Shown: positions 51,851 to 60,872, counted from the first letter of the stretch. The stretch is 64,000 nt of DNA from Streptomyces sp. MRC013 (GCF_023614235.1 NZ_CP094264.1:4898001-4962000); one strand, 5' to 3'. The notes: a model not told the origin generated them from the letters alone. A program made the numbers and translations.

Positions 51851-53107
51851 ATGACGACAGGCTCCAAGCGCGCCATCACTCCTCTGGCCCTCCTCGCCGC
51901 GGCGTCCCTGCTGGCCGGCTGCGGCGGCGACGGCGGCTCCGGATCGAACGACGTCACCGTCTGGATGTATCCCGTCATCGCGGACCCGAAGGCCAACTCC
52001 GCCTACTGGAAGCAGGTCGAGAAGGACTTCGAGGCGGCCAACCCCGGCACCCGGGTCACCGTCGAGGAGCAGCCCTGGGAGAACCGCGACGAGAAGCTCG
52101 CCACCGCCCTCGGCAGCGGCAAGGGCCCCGACGTGGTGCTGCTCAACCCCGACCAGGTCCCGCAGTACCTCGGCAACGGAGCCCTGCGCCCCGTGGACAA
52201 GGCGGTCGAGGGCATCGAGGAATCGTTCCTCCCCAACGCTGTGAAGGCCCTCAGCCACGACGGCAGGCTCTACGCGGTGCCGATCTACCACACCGTCACC
52301 ACGACGCTGTACAACAAGCGGCTCCTCGACCGGGCCGGCGTCAAGGAGCCGCCCACCACCTGGGACGAGATCAGGGCCGCCGCACCCAAGCTGAAGCGGG
52401 CCGGCGTCGCCGTCCTCGACTACTCGGCGAGCAACGAGGCGACCCTCAACCTGAACTTCTACCCGCTGCTGTGGCAGGCCGGCGGCCGGGTCTTCTCCGA
52501 GGACGGCCGGAAGGCCGCCTTCAACGGCCCCGAGGGGGTCGCCGCCCTCACCTTCCTCACCGACCTCTACAAGGCGGGCGCCGTCCCCCGGACGGCCCTC
52601 ACCAACACCAACATCTTCGCCGACCACCCCCTGGGCAAGCAGCAGGCCGCCATGGGCTTCTCCAACACCCTCGCCGACGCCGACCTGGCCCGCAGGACCT
52701 GGGGGGCGGAGAACGTCGTCGTCGGCAAGCCCCTCCGCGACGTCGAACAGGTCTCCTTCGGCGTCCCCGGGGGCCTCGGCCTCAACGCCGACTCGCGCAA
52801 CGTCGCGGGCGCCGAGAAGTTCCTCGCCTTCATGGCGCAGCCGGAGCGCATCCGGAGCCTCGGGGAGGCCAGCGGCTTCCTCTCGCCGCGCACCGACGTG
52901 ACGGTGGCCGGCGACGCCCCGTACGCCAAGCAGTTCCAGGAGGCCCTGCCGTTCGCCCACCCCGGCGAGCCCAGCCCCGTCGCCCGCCAGCTGATGTCCC
53001 TGATCGCCCCCGAGATCCAGGCCGCCCTCACCGGGCGCAAGAGCCCGAAGGAGGCCCTGGACGCGGCGGCCGCGCAGGCCGACGACCTGCTGGCACGGCA
53101 GCGTTGA
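51851..53107 (+). CDS. Sugar-type ABC transporter, lipoprotein binding protein
   Basis: 418 residues. Signal peptide with lipobox LLAGC (Cys about 24), then a family-1 solute-binding protein: TVWMYPVIAD, EEQPWENRDEKLATALGSGKGPDVV and LYNKRLLDRAGVKEPPTTWDE. It should bring an oligosaccharide or related solute to the permease pair encoded next. Operator site B lies directly upstream. The ATPase is missing here, as is normal where a shared MsiK serves several importers. Confidence 0.92.
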   Translation: MTTGSKRAITPLALLAAASLLAGCGGDGGSGSNDVTVWMYPVIADPKANSAYWKQVEKDFEAANPGTRVTVEEQPWENRDEKLATALGSGKGPDVVLLNPDQVPQYLGNGALRPVDKAVEGIEESFLPNAVKALSHDGRLYAVPIYHTVTTTLYNKRLLDRAGVKEPPTTWDEIRAAAPKLKRAGVAVLDYSASNEATLNLNFYPLLWQAGGRVFSEDGRKAAFNGPEGVAALTFLTDLYKAGAVPRTALTNTNIFADHPLGKQQAAMGFSNTLADADLARRTWGAENVVVGKPLRDVEQVSFGVPGGLGLNADSRNVAGAEKFLAFMAQPERIRSLGEASGFLSPRTDVTVAGDAPYAKQFQEALPFAHPGEPSPVARQLMSLIAPEIQAALTGRKSPKEALDAAAAQADDLLARQR

Positions 53108-54060
53108 CGGCGGGCACGGCGGGCGAGCGGACCGCCCCGACCCCCGAGCCCGCCGCCGCGTCCGGCCCGCCCCGCCCGGCGGGCCGGGCGCCCCGGCCGG
53201 TCCGCCGCCGCGAGGCGCGCGTCGGGCTGCTGTTCGTCGCGCCGATGCTGCTGCTGTTCGCGGTCTTCCGGTTCGGCCCGACGCTCGGCGCCGCGTTCCT
53301 GTCCCTCACCGACTACCGGCTCAGCGGCGACTGGCGCTTCGTCGGCGCCGCGAACTACGCCCGGCTCCTGAAGGACGACCTGTTCTGGTCCAGCCTCGGC
53401 GTCACCGCCCTGTACACCCTGTTCTTCGTGCCGCTGACGGTCGGCCTCTCACTCGGCACGGCCCTGCTGCTGCACCGCGCGGTCTGGCTGCGCGGCTTCT
53501 TCCGCGGCGTGTTCTTCCTGCCGTACGTCACCAGCATCGTGCTCGCCGCCGTCGTCTGGAAGTGGATCTACGACGTCGAGGACGGCCTGCTCAACGCGGC
53601 GCTCGGCGTCCTCTCCCTGGGGCCCGTCGACTTCCTCGGCGACGAGGCCCTGGTCCTGCCCGCCATCGCGGCCGCGTCCGCCTGGAAGGGCTTCGGCTAC
53701 TCGATGCTGATCCTCCTCGCCGGACTCCAGTCCGTCCCGCGCGAGGTCACCGAGGCCGCCGTCATCGACGGCGCCACCGGCTGGCGACGGCTGCGCTGGG
53801 TCACGCTGCCGCTGCTGCGCCCGGTGCTCTTCTTCGTCCTGGTCGTCGAGGCGATCGGGGCGTTCCAGGTGTTCGACGCGATGTACGTGATGACGGCGGG
53901 CGGCCCCGTGCGCGCCAGCTACTCCCTCGTGTACCTCCTGTACGACACCGGCTTCAAGTTCTTCGACTTCGGCTACGCGAGCGCGCTGGGGCTGGTCCTC
54001 TTCCTGGTGGTCCTGGTGTTCTCCCTGATCCAGCGCCGGCTGATCGGACGGGACGAGTGA
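53104..54060 (+). CDS. ABC transporter permease, MalF type
   Basis: 318 residues. After a Pro/Ala-rich N-terminal arm come six membrane helices and the EAA loop (VPREVTEAAVIDGATGWRRLRWVTLPLLRP). The only plausible start is a TTG at 53104 that overlaps the stop of the binding-protein gene (TTGA), so translation is coupled. It forms the pore with the next gene's product. Confidence 0.9.
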   Translation: MTAGTAGERTAPTPEPAAASGPPRPAGRAPRPVRRREARVGLLFVAPMLLLFAVFRFGPTLGAAFLSLTDYRLSGDWRFVGAANYARLLKDDLFWSSLGVTALYTLFFVPLTVGLSLGTALLLHRAVWLRGFFRGVFFLPYVTSIVLAAVVWKWIYDVEDGLLNAALGVLSLGPVDFLGDEALVLPAIAAASAWKGFGYSMLILLAGLQSVPREVTEAAVIDGATGWRRLRWVTLPLLRPVLFFVLVVEAIGAFQVFDAMYVMTAGGPVRASYSLVYLLYDTGFKFFDFGYASALGLVLFLVVLVFSLIQRRLIGRDE

Positions 54061-54863
54061 TGGCGAGGGTGCGGCTTCCGGTCCTGCTGGTCCTGGTGGC
54101 GCTGGTGACCGTGACGCCCTTCGCGGTGATGGTGCTGGTCGCGTTCGCGCCGCCGGGCGGGAAGACCCTGCCGGGCGCCTTCGACCTGACGCGGGCCACG
54201 TGGGAGAACTTCTCCGCCGTGTTCTCCGGCGCCGACGTCACCCGCTGGGCCGTCAACTCCCTGGTCTACTCGCTCGTGTCGGTCGTGCTGATCCTGCTGT
54301 TCTCGTCCATGGCCGGGTACGCCTTCGCCAAGAAGCGGTTCCCGGGGCGCGAGGTGCTGTTCTGGTCGTTCCTGGCGACGCTGATGGTGCCGTTCCAGGC
54401 GACGCTCGTCCCGTACTTCGTCCTCGTCTCCCGGCTCGGCGGCGTGGACACGTACTGGGGCCTGATCGTGCCGACGCTCGCCAACTCGCAGGCGGTCTTC
54501 CTGATGCGGCAGTTCATCGCGCAGCTCCCCGACGAGCTGTTCGAGGCCGCGAAGATCGACGGGGCGTCCGAGTGGCGGATCTACACCACCGTCGTCGTCC
54601 CGCTCGTCACCCCCGTCCTGGCCACCCTCGGCGTCTTCGTCTTCCTGTGGCACTGGAACGACTTCCTGTGGCCGCTGGTGATCGGCCAGTCCTCCGGGAT
54701 GCGGACCCTCACCGTCGGCCTGGCCACCCTGGAGGGGGAGAACGTCGCCGTCAACCAGGTCATGGCCGGGGCGACCGTCACGGTCCTGCCGTGCCTGCTG
54801 GTCTTCGGCCTCCTCCAGCGCTACCTGACCGACTCCATCGCGACGACCGGCCTCAAGGGCTGA
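54060..54863 (+). CDS. ABC transporter permease, MalG type
   Basis: 267 residues, six membrane helices, EAA motif LPDELFEAAKIDGASEWRIYTTVVVPL, and C-terminal HWNDFLWPLVIG as in MalG-type subunits. ATG at 54060 shares its first base with the preceding stop (TGATG). Last gene of the importer; its end is 4 bases from the end of the convergent LLM gene. Confidence 0.92.
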   Translation: MARVRLPVLLVLVALVTVTPFAVMVLVAFAPPGGKTLPGAFDLTRATWENFSAVFSGADVTRWAVNSLVYSLVSVVLILLFSSMAGYAFAKKRFPGREVLFWSFLATLMVPFQATLVPYFVLVSRLGGVDTYWGLIVPTLANSQAVFLMRQFIAQLPDELFEAAKIDGASEWRIYTTVVVPLVTPVLATLGVFVFLWHWNDFLWPLVIGQSSGMRTLTVGLATLEGENVAVNQVMAGATVTVLPCLLVFGLLQRYLTDSIATTGLKG

Positions 54864-54867
54864 ACCC

Positions 54868-55854
54868 TCACGCGGCCCCCAGCTTCGGCAGGACGTCCGT
54901 GCCGTACGCCTCGATGGCGCGCAGCGCGTCCGCCTGCGGCATCCCCGGCGGCTGGAGGCGCAGGACGACCCCGTCCGCGCCCATCGCCGCGTAGCGGCCG
55001 AGCCGGTCGGCGCACTCCTCGGGGGAGCCGATCACCGAGCGGGCCGCGATGTCGTCCCACTCCTGCGCGTACCGCGCCGCGTCCGCGGAGGTGCGCTTCC
55101 AGTCGCCGTAGGCGTCGTACAGGCCGCGCAGCGGGCCCTCCAGCGCGGCCCGCGCCAGCTGCGTCGTCGGCGCGCAGTAACCCTCGCGGCAGACGACGAC
55201 CTCGGCGCCGAGGCTCGCCGCGCCCCGCGGATACGCCAGGTACTCGGCGATCTTGGCGGGCAGCTCCGCGTCCAGCTCGTTGAAGGACGTCGTCCAGCCG
55301 TCGCACATCCGGGCCGTCCGCTCCAGCGCGGCGGACACCCGCCCGCCGTTCCAGATCCGCGGACGCGGGGCCTGCACCGGACGGGGCGACAGGAACGCGC
55401 CGTCCAGGGAGGTGAAGCGGCCCTCGTGGGTGACCTCCCCCTCCGTCCACAGCCGCGTCACCAGCTCCAGGCACTCCTCGAACCGCGGCACCCGCTCGCG
55501 CGGCTCGGTGCCGTACAGTCGGAACTCCTCCGGCCGGTAGCCGAGGACGAAACCGGCCGTCAGCCGCCCGCCGGACAACACGTCGACGTGGGCGAGGGTC
55601 TCCGCCAGCCACACCGGGTGGTAGACGGGGGCGATCAGCCCGGCCGTGGCCAGCCCGATCCGCTCGGTGTGCGCGGCGAGGTACGCCAGCGTCGTGACGG
55701 CCTCGTGGTAGCCCGGGCGGTGCAGGTGCCGCTCGCCGAGGACCGCCCAGGCGAAGCCCGCCTGCTCCGCCAGCCGCACCTGCTCCACCGCGTCGGCGAG
55801 CCGCGGCCGGTCGGCCCCGTCGGCGTAGAGGTTGACGTAGAGGCCGAGGCGCAT
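54868..55854 (-). CDS. LLM-class flavin-dependent oxidoreductase (luciferase-like)
   Basis: 328 residues, (beta/alpha)8 barrel of bacterial-luciferase type: GLYVNLYADG, AVLGERHLHRPGYHEAVTTLAYLAA, VDVLSGGRLTAGFVLGY and IGSPEECADRLGRYAAMGAD. It uses FMNH2 or F420; the cofactor cannot be fixed from sequence. ATG 55852-55854. Divergent from the DHDPS-like gene; operator site C lies between them, so both should belong to the same regulon. Confidence 0.9.
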   Translation of the reverse strand: MRLGLYVNLYADGADRPRLADAVEQVRLAEQAGFAWAVLGERHLHRPGYHEAVTTLAYLAAHTERIGLATAGLIAPVYHPVWLAETLAHVDVLSGGRLTAGFVLGYRPEEFRLYGTEPRERVPRFEECLELVTRLWTEGEVTHEGRFTSLDGAFLSPRPVQAPRPRIWNGGRVSAALERTARMCDGWTTSFNELDAELPAKIAEYLAYPRGAASLGAEVVVCREGYCAPTTQLARAALEGPLRGLYDAYGDWKRTSADAARYAQEWDDIAARSVIGSPEECADRLGRYAAMGADGVVLRLQPPGMPQADALRAIEAYGTDVLPKLGAA

Positions 55855-55869
55855 GGCACCGGCTCCTTC

Positions 55870-55891
55870 CTTTACGGTCCGGGCCGCAAAG
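55870..55891. promoter_or_regulatory. Cluster operator site C
   Basis: CTTTACGG-TCCGGG-CCGCAAAG: inverted repeat with the same TTWCGG-N6-CCGNAA core, in the 88-bp gap between the LLM oxidoreductase and the DHDPS-like gene, close to both starts. Confidence 0.7.
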
Positions 55892-55942
55892 GCTAGCGTG
55901 AACGCGCACCGCGGCGACAGACCGTCAGACAGGGGGCCGCCC

Positions 55943-56917
55943 ATGTCCGCCACCGGGGAACTCGCAGGACGGCTGCGCGGCACCGTCCTGCCCGCCGTGC
56001 TCACCCCGATGGACGCCGCCGGCGCCGTCGACCGCGCCGCCCTGCACCGGTACGCCGAACGGATGGCCGCCGAACGGATCGGCGGCGTCGCGGTGTGGGC
56101 GCACACCGGCCGCGGGCTGCACCTGGCGGCGGCCGACCGGCGGCGGGTGCTGGCGCTGTGGCGGGAGGCCGTGGACGTGCCGGTCGTCGCCGGAGCGGGC
56201 GTGCCGCACGCGCTGCGCGGCGCCTCCCCGGAGGACGCCGAGGACGCCGCGGTCGCGATGGCGGTGGAGGCCGCGGAGCTGGGCGCCGACGCCGTGATGG
56301 TGTACCCGCTGGCCCGCCACCACGCCCTGCCCGACGGGACGGAGCGGGCCGTACGGCTCCACGAGCGGGCGGCGGAGGAGAGCGGGCTGCCCGTCTTCGG
56401 CTTCCTCCTCCACGCGGAGGCGGGCGGCTACCCCTACCCCCCGGAGCTGGTCCGCCGGCTGCTGGACCTGCCCGCCGCGGCCGGCATCAAGATCGCCACA
56501 CTGGACCGGGCGGTGGACTGCCAGGACGCCGTCCGGGCCGCCGAGGGCACCGGCGCGCTGGTCGTGACCGGCGAGGACCGCATGTTCGGGCCGTCGCTGA
56601 TGTGGGGCGCCGACACGGCGCTGGTCGGCATCGCCGCCGCCCGCGCGGATCTGACCACCGCCGTGCTCGACGCCTGGACCGCCGGGGACGCCGCCGGGTT
56701 CCTGCGGGCCTCGGGGCGGCTGGACCGGTTCGCCGAGGCCACCTTCCACGCGCCGATCGAGGGCTACGTGCAGCGGATGCTGTGGGCCGCCGTCTGGGAG
56801 GGCGCCATCCCCGAGGAGGCCGCCTTCGACCCGTACGGGCCGCCGCTGCCGGACGCCGAGCGGCGCGCCGTCGTCACCTGCCTGGAGCGCCTCGCCGCGG
56901 AGGACGACGCCGGCTGA
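55943..56917 (+). CDS. DHDPS/N-acetylneuraminate-lyase superfamily aldolase
   Basis: 324 residues, TIM barrel that forms a Schiff base with an oxo-acid. The Lys is in AGIKIATLD (Lys about 183), the phosphate/carboxylate loop is WAHTGRG (Thr about 55, in place of the usual GTTGE), and the position of the second-subunit Tyr-containing YNxP motif reads FLLHAEAGG, so the proton-relay Tyr is missing. It is therefore unlikely to be the lysine-pathway DHDPS; a retro-aldol reaction on a sugar-acid-like intermediate is more probable. AGGGGG precedes ATG 55943. Confidence 0.88.
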   Translation: MSATGELAGRLRGTVLPAVLTPMDAAGAVDRAALHRYAERMAAERIGGVAVWAHTGRGLHLAAADRRRVLALWREAVDVPVVAGAGVPHALRGASPEDAEDAAVAMAVEAAELGADAVMVYPLARHHALPDGTERAVRLHERAAEESGLPVFGFLLHAEAGGYPYPPELVRRLLDLPAAAGIKIATLDRAVDCQDAVRAAEGTGALVVTGEDRMFGPSLMWGADTALVGIAAARADLTTAVLDAWTAGDAAGFLRASGRLDRFAEATFHAPIEGYVQRMLWAAVWEGAIPEEAAFDPYGPPLPDAERRAVVTCLERLAAEDDAG

Positions 56918-56924
56918 CGCCGGT

Positions 56925-58061
56925 TCACCCGGCACCCGCCCGCCGGTGGGCGAGGCGCAGGGCGCGGGCGATCCGGTCCACGTGCTCCTGCGTGTACGCC
57001 TCGTTCCACGGCAGCGCCAGCAGCGTCCGGCCGATCAGCCGCTCCGCGCGCGGGCACAGCCCCGCCCGGCCGCCCGGCACCGCCGGATTGGCGTACAACG
57101 GGCGCTCCAGGTAGCCGGGCAGCGCCGGCACGCCCCGCGCCGTGAGCTCCTCCGCCCAGCGGGCGTTGTTGTCGACCAGCAGCGGGAACATCCACCACGC
57201 GTGCCCCGCCGGCTCCCCGGCGAGCGCCACCCCGTCCAGCCCCTCCAGCGCGGCCAGCAGCAGCCCGGCCGCCTCCCGCCGCGCCCGCACGACGCCCCCG
57301 ACCCTGCGGAGCTGGACCCGCGCCACGGCCGCGACCAGCTCCGGCATCCGGTAGTTGAGGCCCATCTCGCGGTGGACGCGCCCCTCCGAGCGGTCCCAGC
57401 CCTTGTCCATGAACAGCCGCATCCGGCGGGCCCGCTCCGGGTCCCCCGCCACGGCGAGGCCGCCGTCGCCCGCGGTGATGTGCTTGAACTGCTGGAGGCT
57501 GAAGCACGCGACGTCGCCGACCGTGCCGAGCAGCCGCCCCGACGCGTCCTCGCCGAGCCACGCCTGCGCGCAGTCCTCCACCAGCGGCAGCCCGTGCCGG
57601 TCGCACACCCCCCGCAGCCGCGCCGCGTCCGCCGCTCCGCCGAACAGGTGAACGGCGATCACCGCCTTCGTCCGCGGCGTGATCGCGGCCTCCACGGCGT
57701 CGGGGTCCAGGTTGCCGTCCTCGGCGCGCACGTCGGCGAAGACCGGCACCGCGCCCTGCGCCATGACCGGCGCGACCGTGCCGAAGTCCGAGATCGGCGT
57801 GGTCACCACCTCGTCGCCCGGCCCCACCCCGCACGCCGCGACCGCCAGGTGCAGCGCCGCCGTGCCGGACGAGCACGCCACGGCGTGCGGACGCCCGTAC
57901 AGCGCGGCCATCTCCGCCTCCAGCGACCGCGCCTCGGAGCCGAACGCGCTGCACAGCACCGCCGAGTCGAGGACCCGCAGCACCGCGGCCCGCTCCTCCT
58001 CGCCGATCGTCCTGCCGCGCGGATCGAGGACCGTGGGCAGGGGGATTTCCCGTTCGGGCAT
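56925..58061 (-). CDS. DegT/DnrJ/EryC1/StrS-family PLP aminotransferase
   Basis: 378 residues. SSGTAALHLA binds the PLP phosphate, VEDCAQAWLG holds the cofactor Asp, and SLQQFKHITAGDGG carries the aldimine Lys193. GLNYRMPELVAAV and the late LPWNEAYTQEHVDRI are also typical. Family members aminate keto-sugars or cyclitols. Its location next to an aldolase and a sugar-type importer suggests a sugar-like substrate. ATG 58059-58061; operator site D is in its promoter. Confidence 0.92.
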   Translation of the reverse strand: MPEREIPLPTVLDPRGRTIGEEERAAVLRVLDSAVLCSAFGSEARSLEAEMAALYGRPHAVACSSGTAALHLAVAACGVGPGDEVVTTPISDFGTVAPVMAQGAVPVFADVRAEDGNLDPDAVEAAITPRTKAVIAVHLFGGAADAARLRGVCDRHGLPLVEDCAQAWLGEDASGRLLGTVGDVACFSLQQFKHITAGDGGLAVAGDPERARRMRLFMDKGWDRSEGRVHREMGLNYRMPELVAAVARVQLRRVGGVVRARREAAGLLLAALEGLDGVALAGEPAGHAWWMFPLLVDNNARWAEELTARGVPALPGYLERPLYANPAVPGGRAGLCPRAERLIGRTLLALPWNEAYTQEHVDRIARALRLAHRRAGAG

Positions 58062-58089
58062 CGGGTTACTATCCTTCCGCCAGACACGC

Positions 58090-58111
58090 GGTTACGGCCT
58101 GGGCCGAAACT
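58090..58111. promoter_or_regulatory. Cluster operator site D
   Basis: GGTTACGG-CCTGGG-CCGAAACT in the 128-bp gap between the aminotransferase and the regulator gene. Same core and spacer as sites A to C. Confidence 0.7.
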
Positions 58112-58189
58112 AAGACCCCCGCAGGCGGGCGTCAACCGGCCCCACGGAAGCCCCCGCGGCACTTCGCCGAGACGAACGGAGACCGGCCG

Positions 58190-59416
58190 ATGACGCTCAC
58201 GGTCGGCGTGATAGGCCCCGAGGACCTGGTGGGGAAGGCGGTCGCGGTCGGGGACGGGACCGGAGCCGCCCGGCTGCGGGCCTTCCCCTACCGGCACGAG
58301 GACGAGACGCCCGACGTGGTCCGCGACGCGGGCCTCCGCGTCGACGCCCTGCTGTTCACCGGCGTCGTCCCGCACACCCTCGCCGCCGGCGCGGGCCTGC
58401 TCGACCGCCCCGCCATGTACGTCCCGTACAGCGGCGCCACCCTGCTGCGGGCCCTCGTCGAGCTGCTCCGCCTCGGCCACGACGTGTCCCGCCTCTCCAT
58501 CGACACCCTCGGCCGCGCCGAGGTGACGGAGACCCTCCTCGAGGCCAAGCTGCCCACCGAACACGTCCGCGTCCTGCCCCACCGGCCCGGCCTCACCTCC
58601 CAGGACCTGGTCGACTTCCACCTCGCCGCGCACGACCGCCACGGCACCACCACCGCCCTCACCTGCCTGGGCTCGGCCCACCACCGGCTGGAGCACCGCC
58701 TGCCCGCCGTGCGGCTCGCCCCCTCCCGCCACTCCATACGCGCGACCCTGCGCGCACTGGTCCTCGCCACCGCCGGCGCGCACAGCGACGACGCCCGGAT
58801 CGCCCTCGGCATCGTCGACCTGCCGGCCGCCGACGAGGACCTCGCCGCGGACCTCGCCGTCCTGGGCGGCAGCCTCGCCGGGCTGCCGGACGGCAGCCGC
58901 CTCGCGGTGACCACGCGCGGCGCGCTGGAGGAGGCCACCGACGGGTTCACCCGCCTGCCGTTCCTCGACGGCCTGGCCGCCCGGCACGGCTCCGCCCGCG
59001 TCGGCTTCGGCCTCGGCCGCACCGCCGCCGAGGCGGAGGCGCTGGCCCGGCGGGCGGTGAACCGGGCCCGCTCCGTCGGGCCGGTCGCCGGCGTCGTCTG
59101 CATGAAGGACGACGTCGACATCGTCATCGCCGACGGTGCGGACGGCGCCCGGCCCGACGGGGCGGAGGGCACCGGGCTGCTCGCCCGGCGGGCCGGCCTC
59201 AACCCGGGGACGCTGGAGCGGCTGCGGGAGCTGGTGGCCGCCGAGGAGGAGCCCGGCATCACCGCGCACCGCGTCGCCGAACACCTCGACGTCCAGCAGC
59301 GCACCGCCCGGCGCATCCTCAAGCGCCTGGAGCGCGCCGGCGTCGCCGTCCCCGTCGGCAGCCGGCAGGAAGGGCGCACCGGCCGGCCGCCCATCGTCTA
59401 CCGAGTACGCCTCTAG
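58190..59416 (+). CDS. Cluster-linked transcriptional regulator with C-terminal winged helix
   Basis: 408 residues of unassigned family. The N-terminal about 300 residues form an alpha/beta part (VGVIGPEDLVGKAVAVGDG, FTGVVPHTLAAGAGLL, VVCMKDDVDIVIADGAD), perhaps two related sensor lobes. The last 60 residues are a winged helix-turn-helix: GITAHRVAEHLDVQQRTARRILKRLERAGVAV with a basic wing (RQEGRTGRPPIVYRVRL). Operator site D lies before it and an enolase-superfamily gene follows after 45 bases. It is the only regulator inside the cluster and so the best candidate to bind sites A to D. Confidence 0.75.
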   Translation: MTLTVGVIGPEDLVGKAVAVGDGTGAARLRAFPYRHEDETPDVVRDAGLRVDALLFTGVVPHTLAAGAGLLDRPAMYVPYSGATLLRALVELLRLGHDVSRLSIDTLGRAEVTETLLEAKLPTEHVRVLPHRPGLTSQDLVDFHLAAHDRHGTTTALTCLGSAHHRLEHRLPAVRLAPSRHSIRATLRALVLATAGAHSDDARIALGIVDLPAADEDLAADLAVLGGSLAGLPDGSRLAVTTRGALEEATDGFTRLPFLDGLAARHGSARVGFGLGRTAAEAEALARRAVNRARSVGPVAGVVCMKDDVDIVIADGADGARPDGAEGTGLLARRAGLNPGTLERLRELVAAEEEPGITAHRVAEHLDVQQRTARRILKRLERAGVAVPVGSRQEGRTGRPPIVYRVRL

Positions 59417-59461
59417 GCACGGCGCCGCGACGGCGTCGGGCCGCGACCCGTCAGGAGCCGC

Positions 59462-60559
59462 GTGAAGATCGAATCGATCCGCAGCCACGTCGTCCGGGCC
59501 CCCTACCGACGCCCCTTCGCCATCAGCAGCGGGACCAGCCCCGACCTCGTCAGCCTCGTCGTCGAGGTGCGCACCGGCGACGGCGCCACCGGCTACGGCG
59601 AGGCGTCGCCCATGACCGCCTACACGGGGGAGACCCTCGACGGGCTGCGCGCCGCGCTCGCCGGCCACGCCGCCCCCGCCCTGGTCGGCCGCGACCCGCG
59701 CGACCTCGCCGGCGCGCACGCCGCGATGGACGCGGCGATCCGCGGTCAGCACCTGGCCAAGGCCGCCCTCGACCTGGCCCTGCACGACCTCGCCGGACGC
59801 GCCGCGGGCTGGCCCGTCCACCTGCTCCTCGGCGGGCGGCTGCGCACGCCGGTGCCCACCGCCTGGGTGGTCGGCCTCGGTACGCCGCGGCAGATGACCG
59901 AGGAGGCCGCCGAGTACGCCGCCCGGGGCTTCACCCACGTCAAGGTCAAGGGCGGCGAGGACCCGGACCGCGACGTCGCGCTGGTCCACGCCGTGCGCGC
60001 CGCCGTTCCGGACGGCGTCGAGCTCTCCCTCGACGCCAACGAGGGCTACGACCCGTCCACCGCCGCCCGCACCGTGGCGCGGCTCGGCGAGGAGGGCCTC
60101 GACCTCGTCGAGCAGCCGCTGCCCCGCTGGGACCTCGCCGGGATGGCCGCGCTGCGCGGCCGCGGCGGGCCGCGGGTGATGGCGGACGAGTCGCTGCAGT
60201 CGCTGCACGACGCCATGGAGATCGTCCGGCGCGGTGCCGCCGACGTGCTCAACATCAAGGTCCTCAAGGTGGGCGGGCTGCACCGCGCCCGCCAGATCGC
60301 CGCGCTCGCGGAAGCCGCCGGCCTCGCCGTGAAGATCGGCTCCATGCCGGAGCTGGGCGTCGCCACCCTCGCCGCCGCCCACCTCGCGGCCGCACTGCCC
60401 CACGCCACCGTCCCCGCCGACCTCGTCGGACCCCTGCTCGTCGCCGACGAGCCGCTCGCCCCCGGGGCGTTCACCGGGGCCGCGGACACCGGCAGGGTCG
60501 AGCTGCCCGGCACCCCGGGTCTCGGCCACGGGCTGTCCGAGCTGCCCGGCCGACCGTGA
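59462..60559 (+). CDS. Enolase-superfamily enzyme, muconate-lactonising subgroup
   Basis: 365 residues. Catalytic residues are all in place: Lys161-x-Lys163 in THVKVKGG, metal ligands Asp191 (SLDANEGY), Glu217 (LVEQPLPRWD) and Asp242 (VMADESLQ), and Lys266 (NIKVLKVGG). This set defines the MLE subgroup, which contains dipeptide epimerases, o-succinylbenzoate synthases and N-succinylamino-acid racemases; the sequence alone does not choose between them. GTG start with GGAG upstream. Co-transcribed with the regulator (45-base gap). Confidence 0.9.
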   Translation: MKIESIRSHVVRAPYRRPFAISSGTSPDLVSLVVEVRTGDGATGYGEASPMTAYTGETLDGLRAALAGHAAPALVGRDPRDLAGAHAAMDAAIRGQHLAKAALDLALHDLAGRAAGWPVHLLLGGRLRTPVPTAWVVGLGTPRQMTEEAAEYAARGFTHVKVKGGEDPDRDVALVHAVRAAVPDGVELSLDANEGYDPSTAARTVARLGEEGLDLVEQPLPRWDLAGMAALRGRGGPRVMADESLQSLHDAMEIVRRGAADVLNIKVLKVGGLHRARQIAALAEAAGLAVKIGSMPELGVATLAAAHLAAALPHATVPADLVGPLLVADEPLAPGAFTGAADTGRVELPGTPGLGHGLSELPGRP

Positions 60560-60680
60560 CCGCCGCGAACCGGCCATGCCGCGAACCGGCCGAGCCGAGG
60601 GCCGGTTGCCCCGAGGACCGGCCCGTCGGCCCCGTACCGGCCGGTCAGGGACGGCTCCCACCGGGCCGATGGCCCAGTCG

Positions 60681-60707
60681 GTGGCGTTCGATTTGAGCCA
60701 ATGCCAC
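60681..60707. promoter_or_regulatory. Inverted repeat before the FUSC gene
   Basis: GTGGCGTT, 11-base spacer, AATGCCAC: seven of eight positions pair. It is in the 313-bp gap between the enolase-family gene and the FUSC gene, which has no other gene. A short direct repeat (CCGCGAACCGGCC) lies at the gap's left end near 60563-60590. Confidence 0.45.
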
Positions 60708-60872
60708 GACGAGTGGTTTGCTTGTCGCATCCACGTGTCAACGGCGCCGCAGCGCCGGACGGCGACGAAGCCGGATCCGGAGCGCGGTGCCTTCGCCGTG
60801 CCTCCGGCACGCCCACCACCCCGGGCGCCTCCGCGGCCGGCGGGAGCAGGACAAGGGGGCGGTACCACCGTC

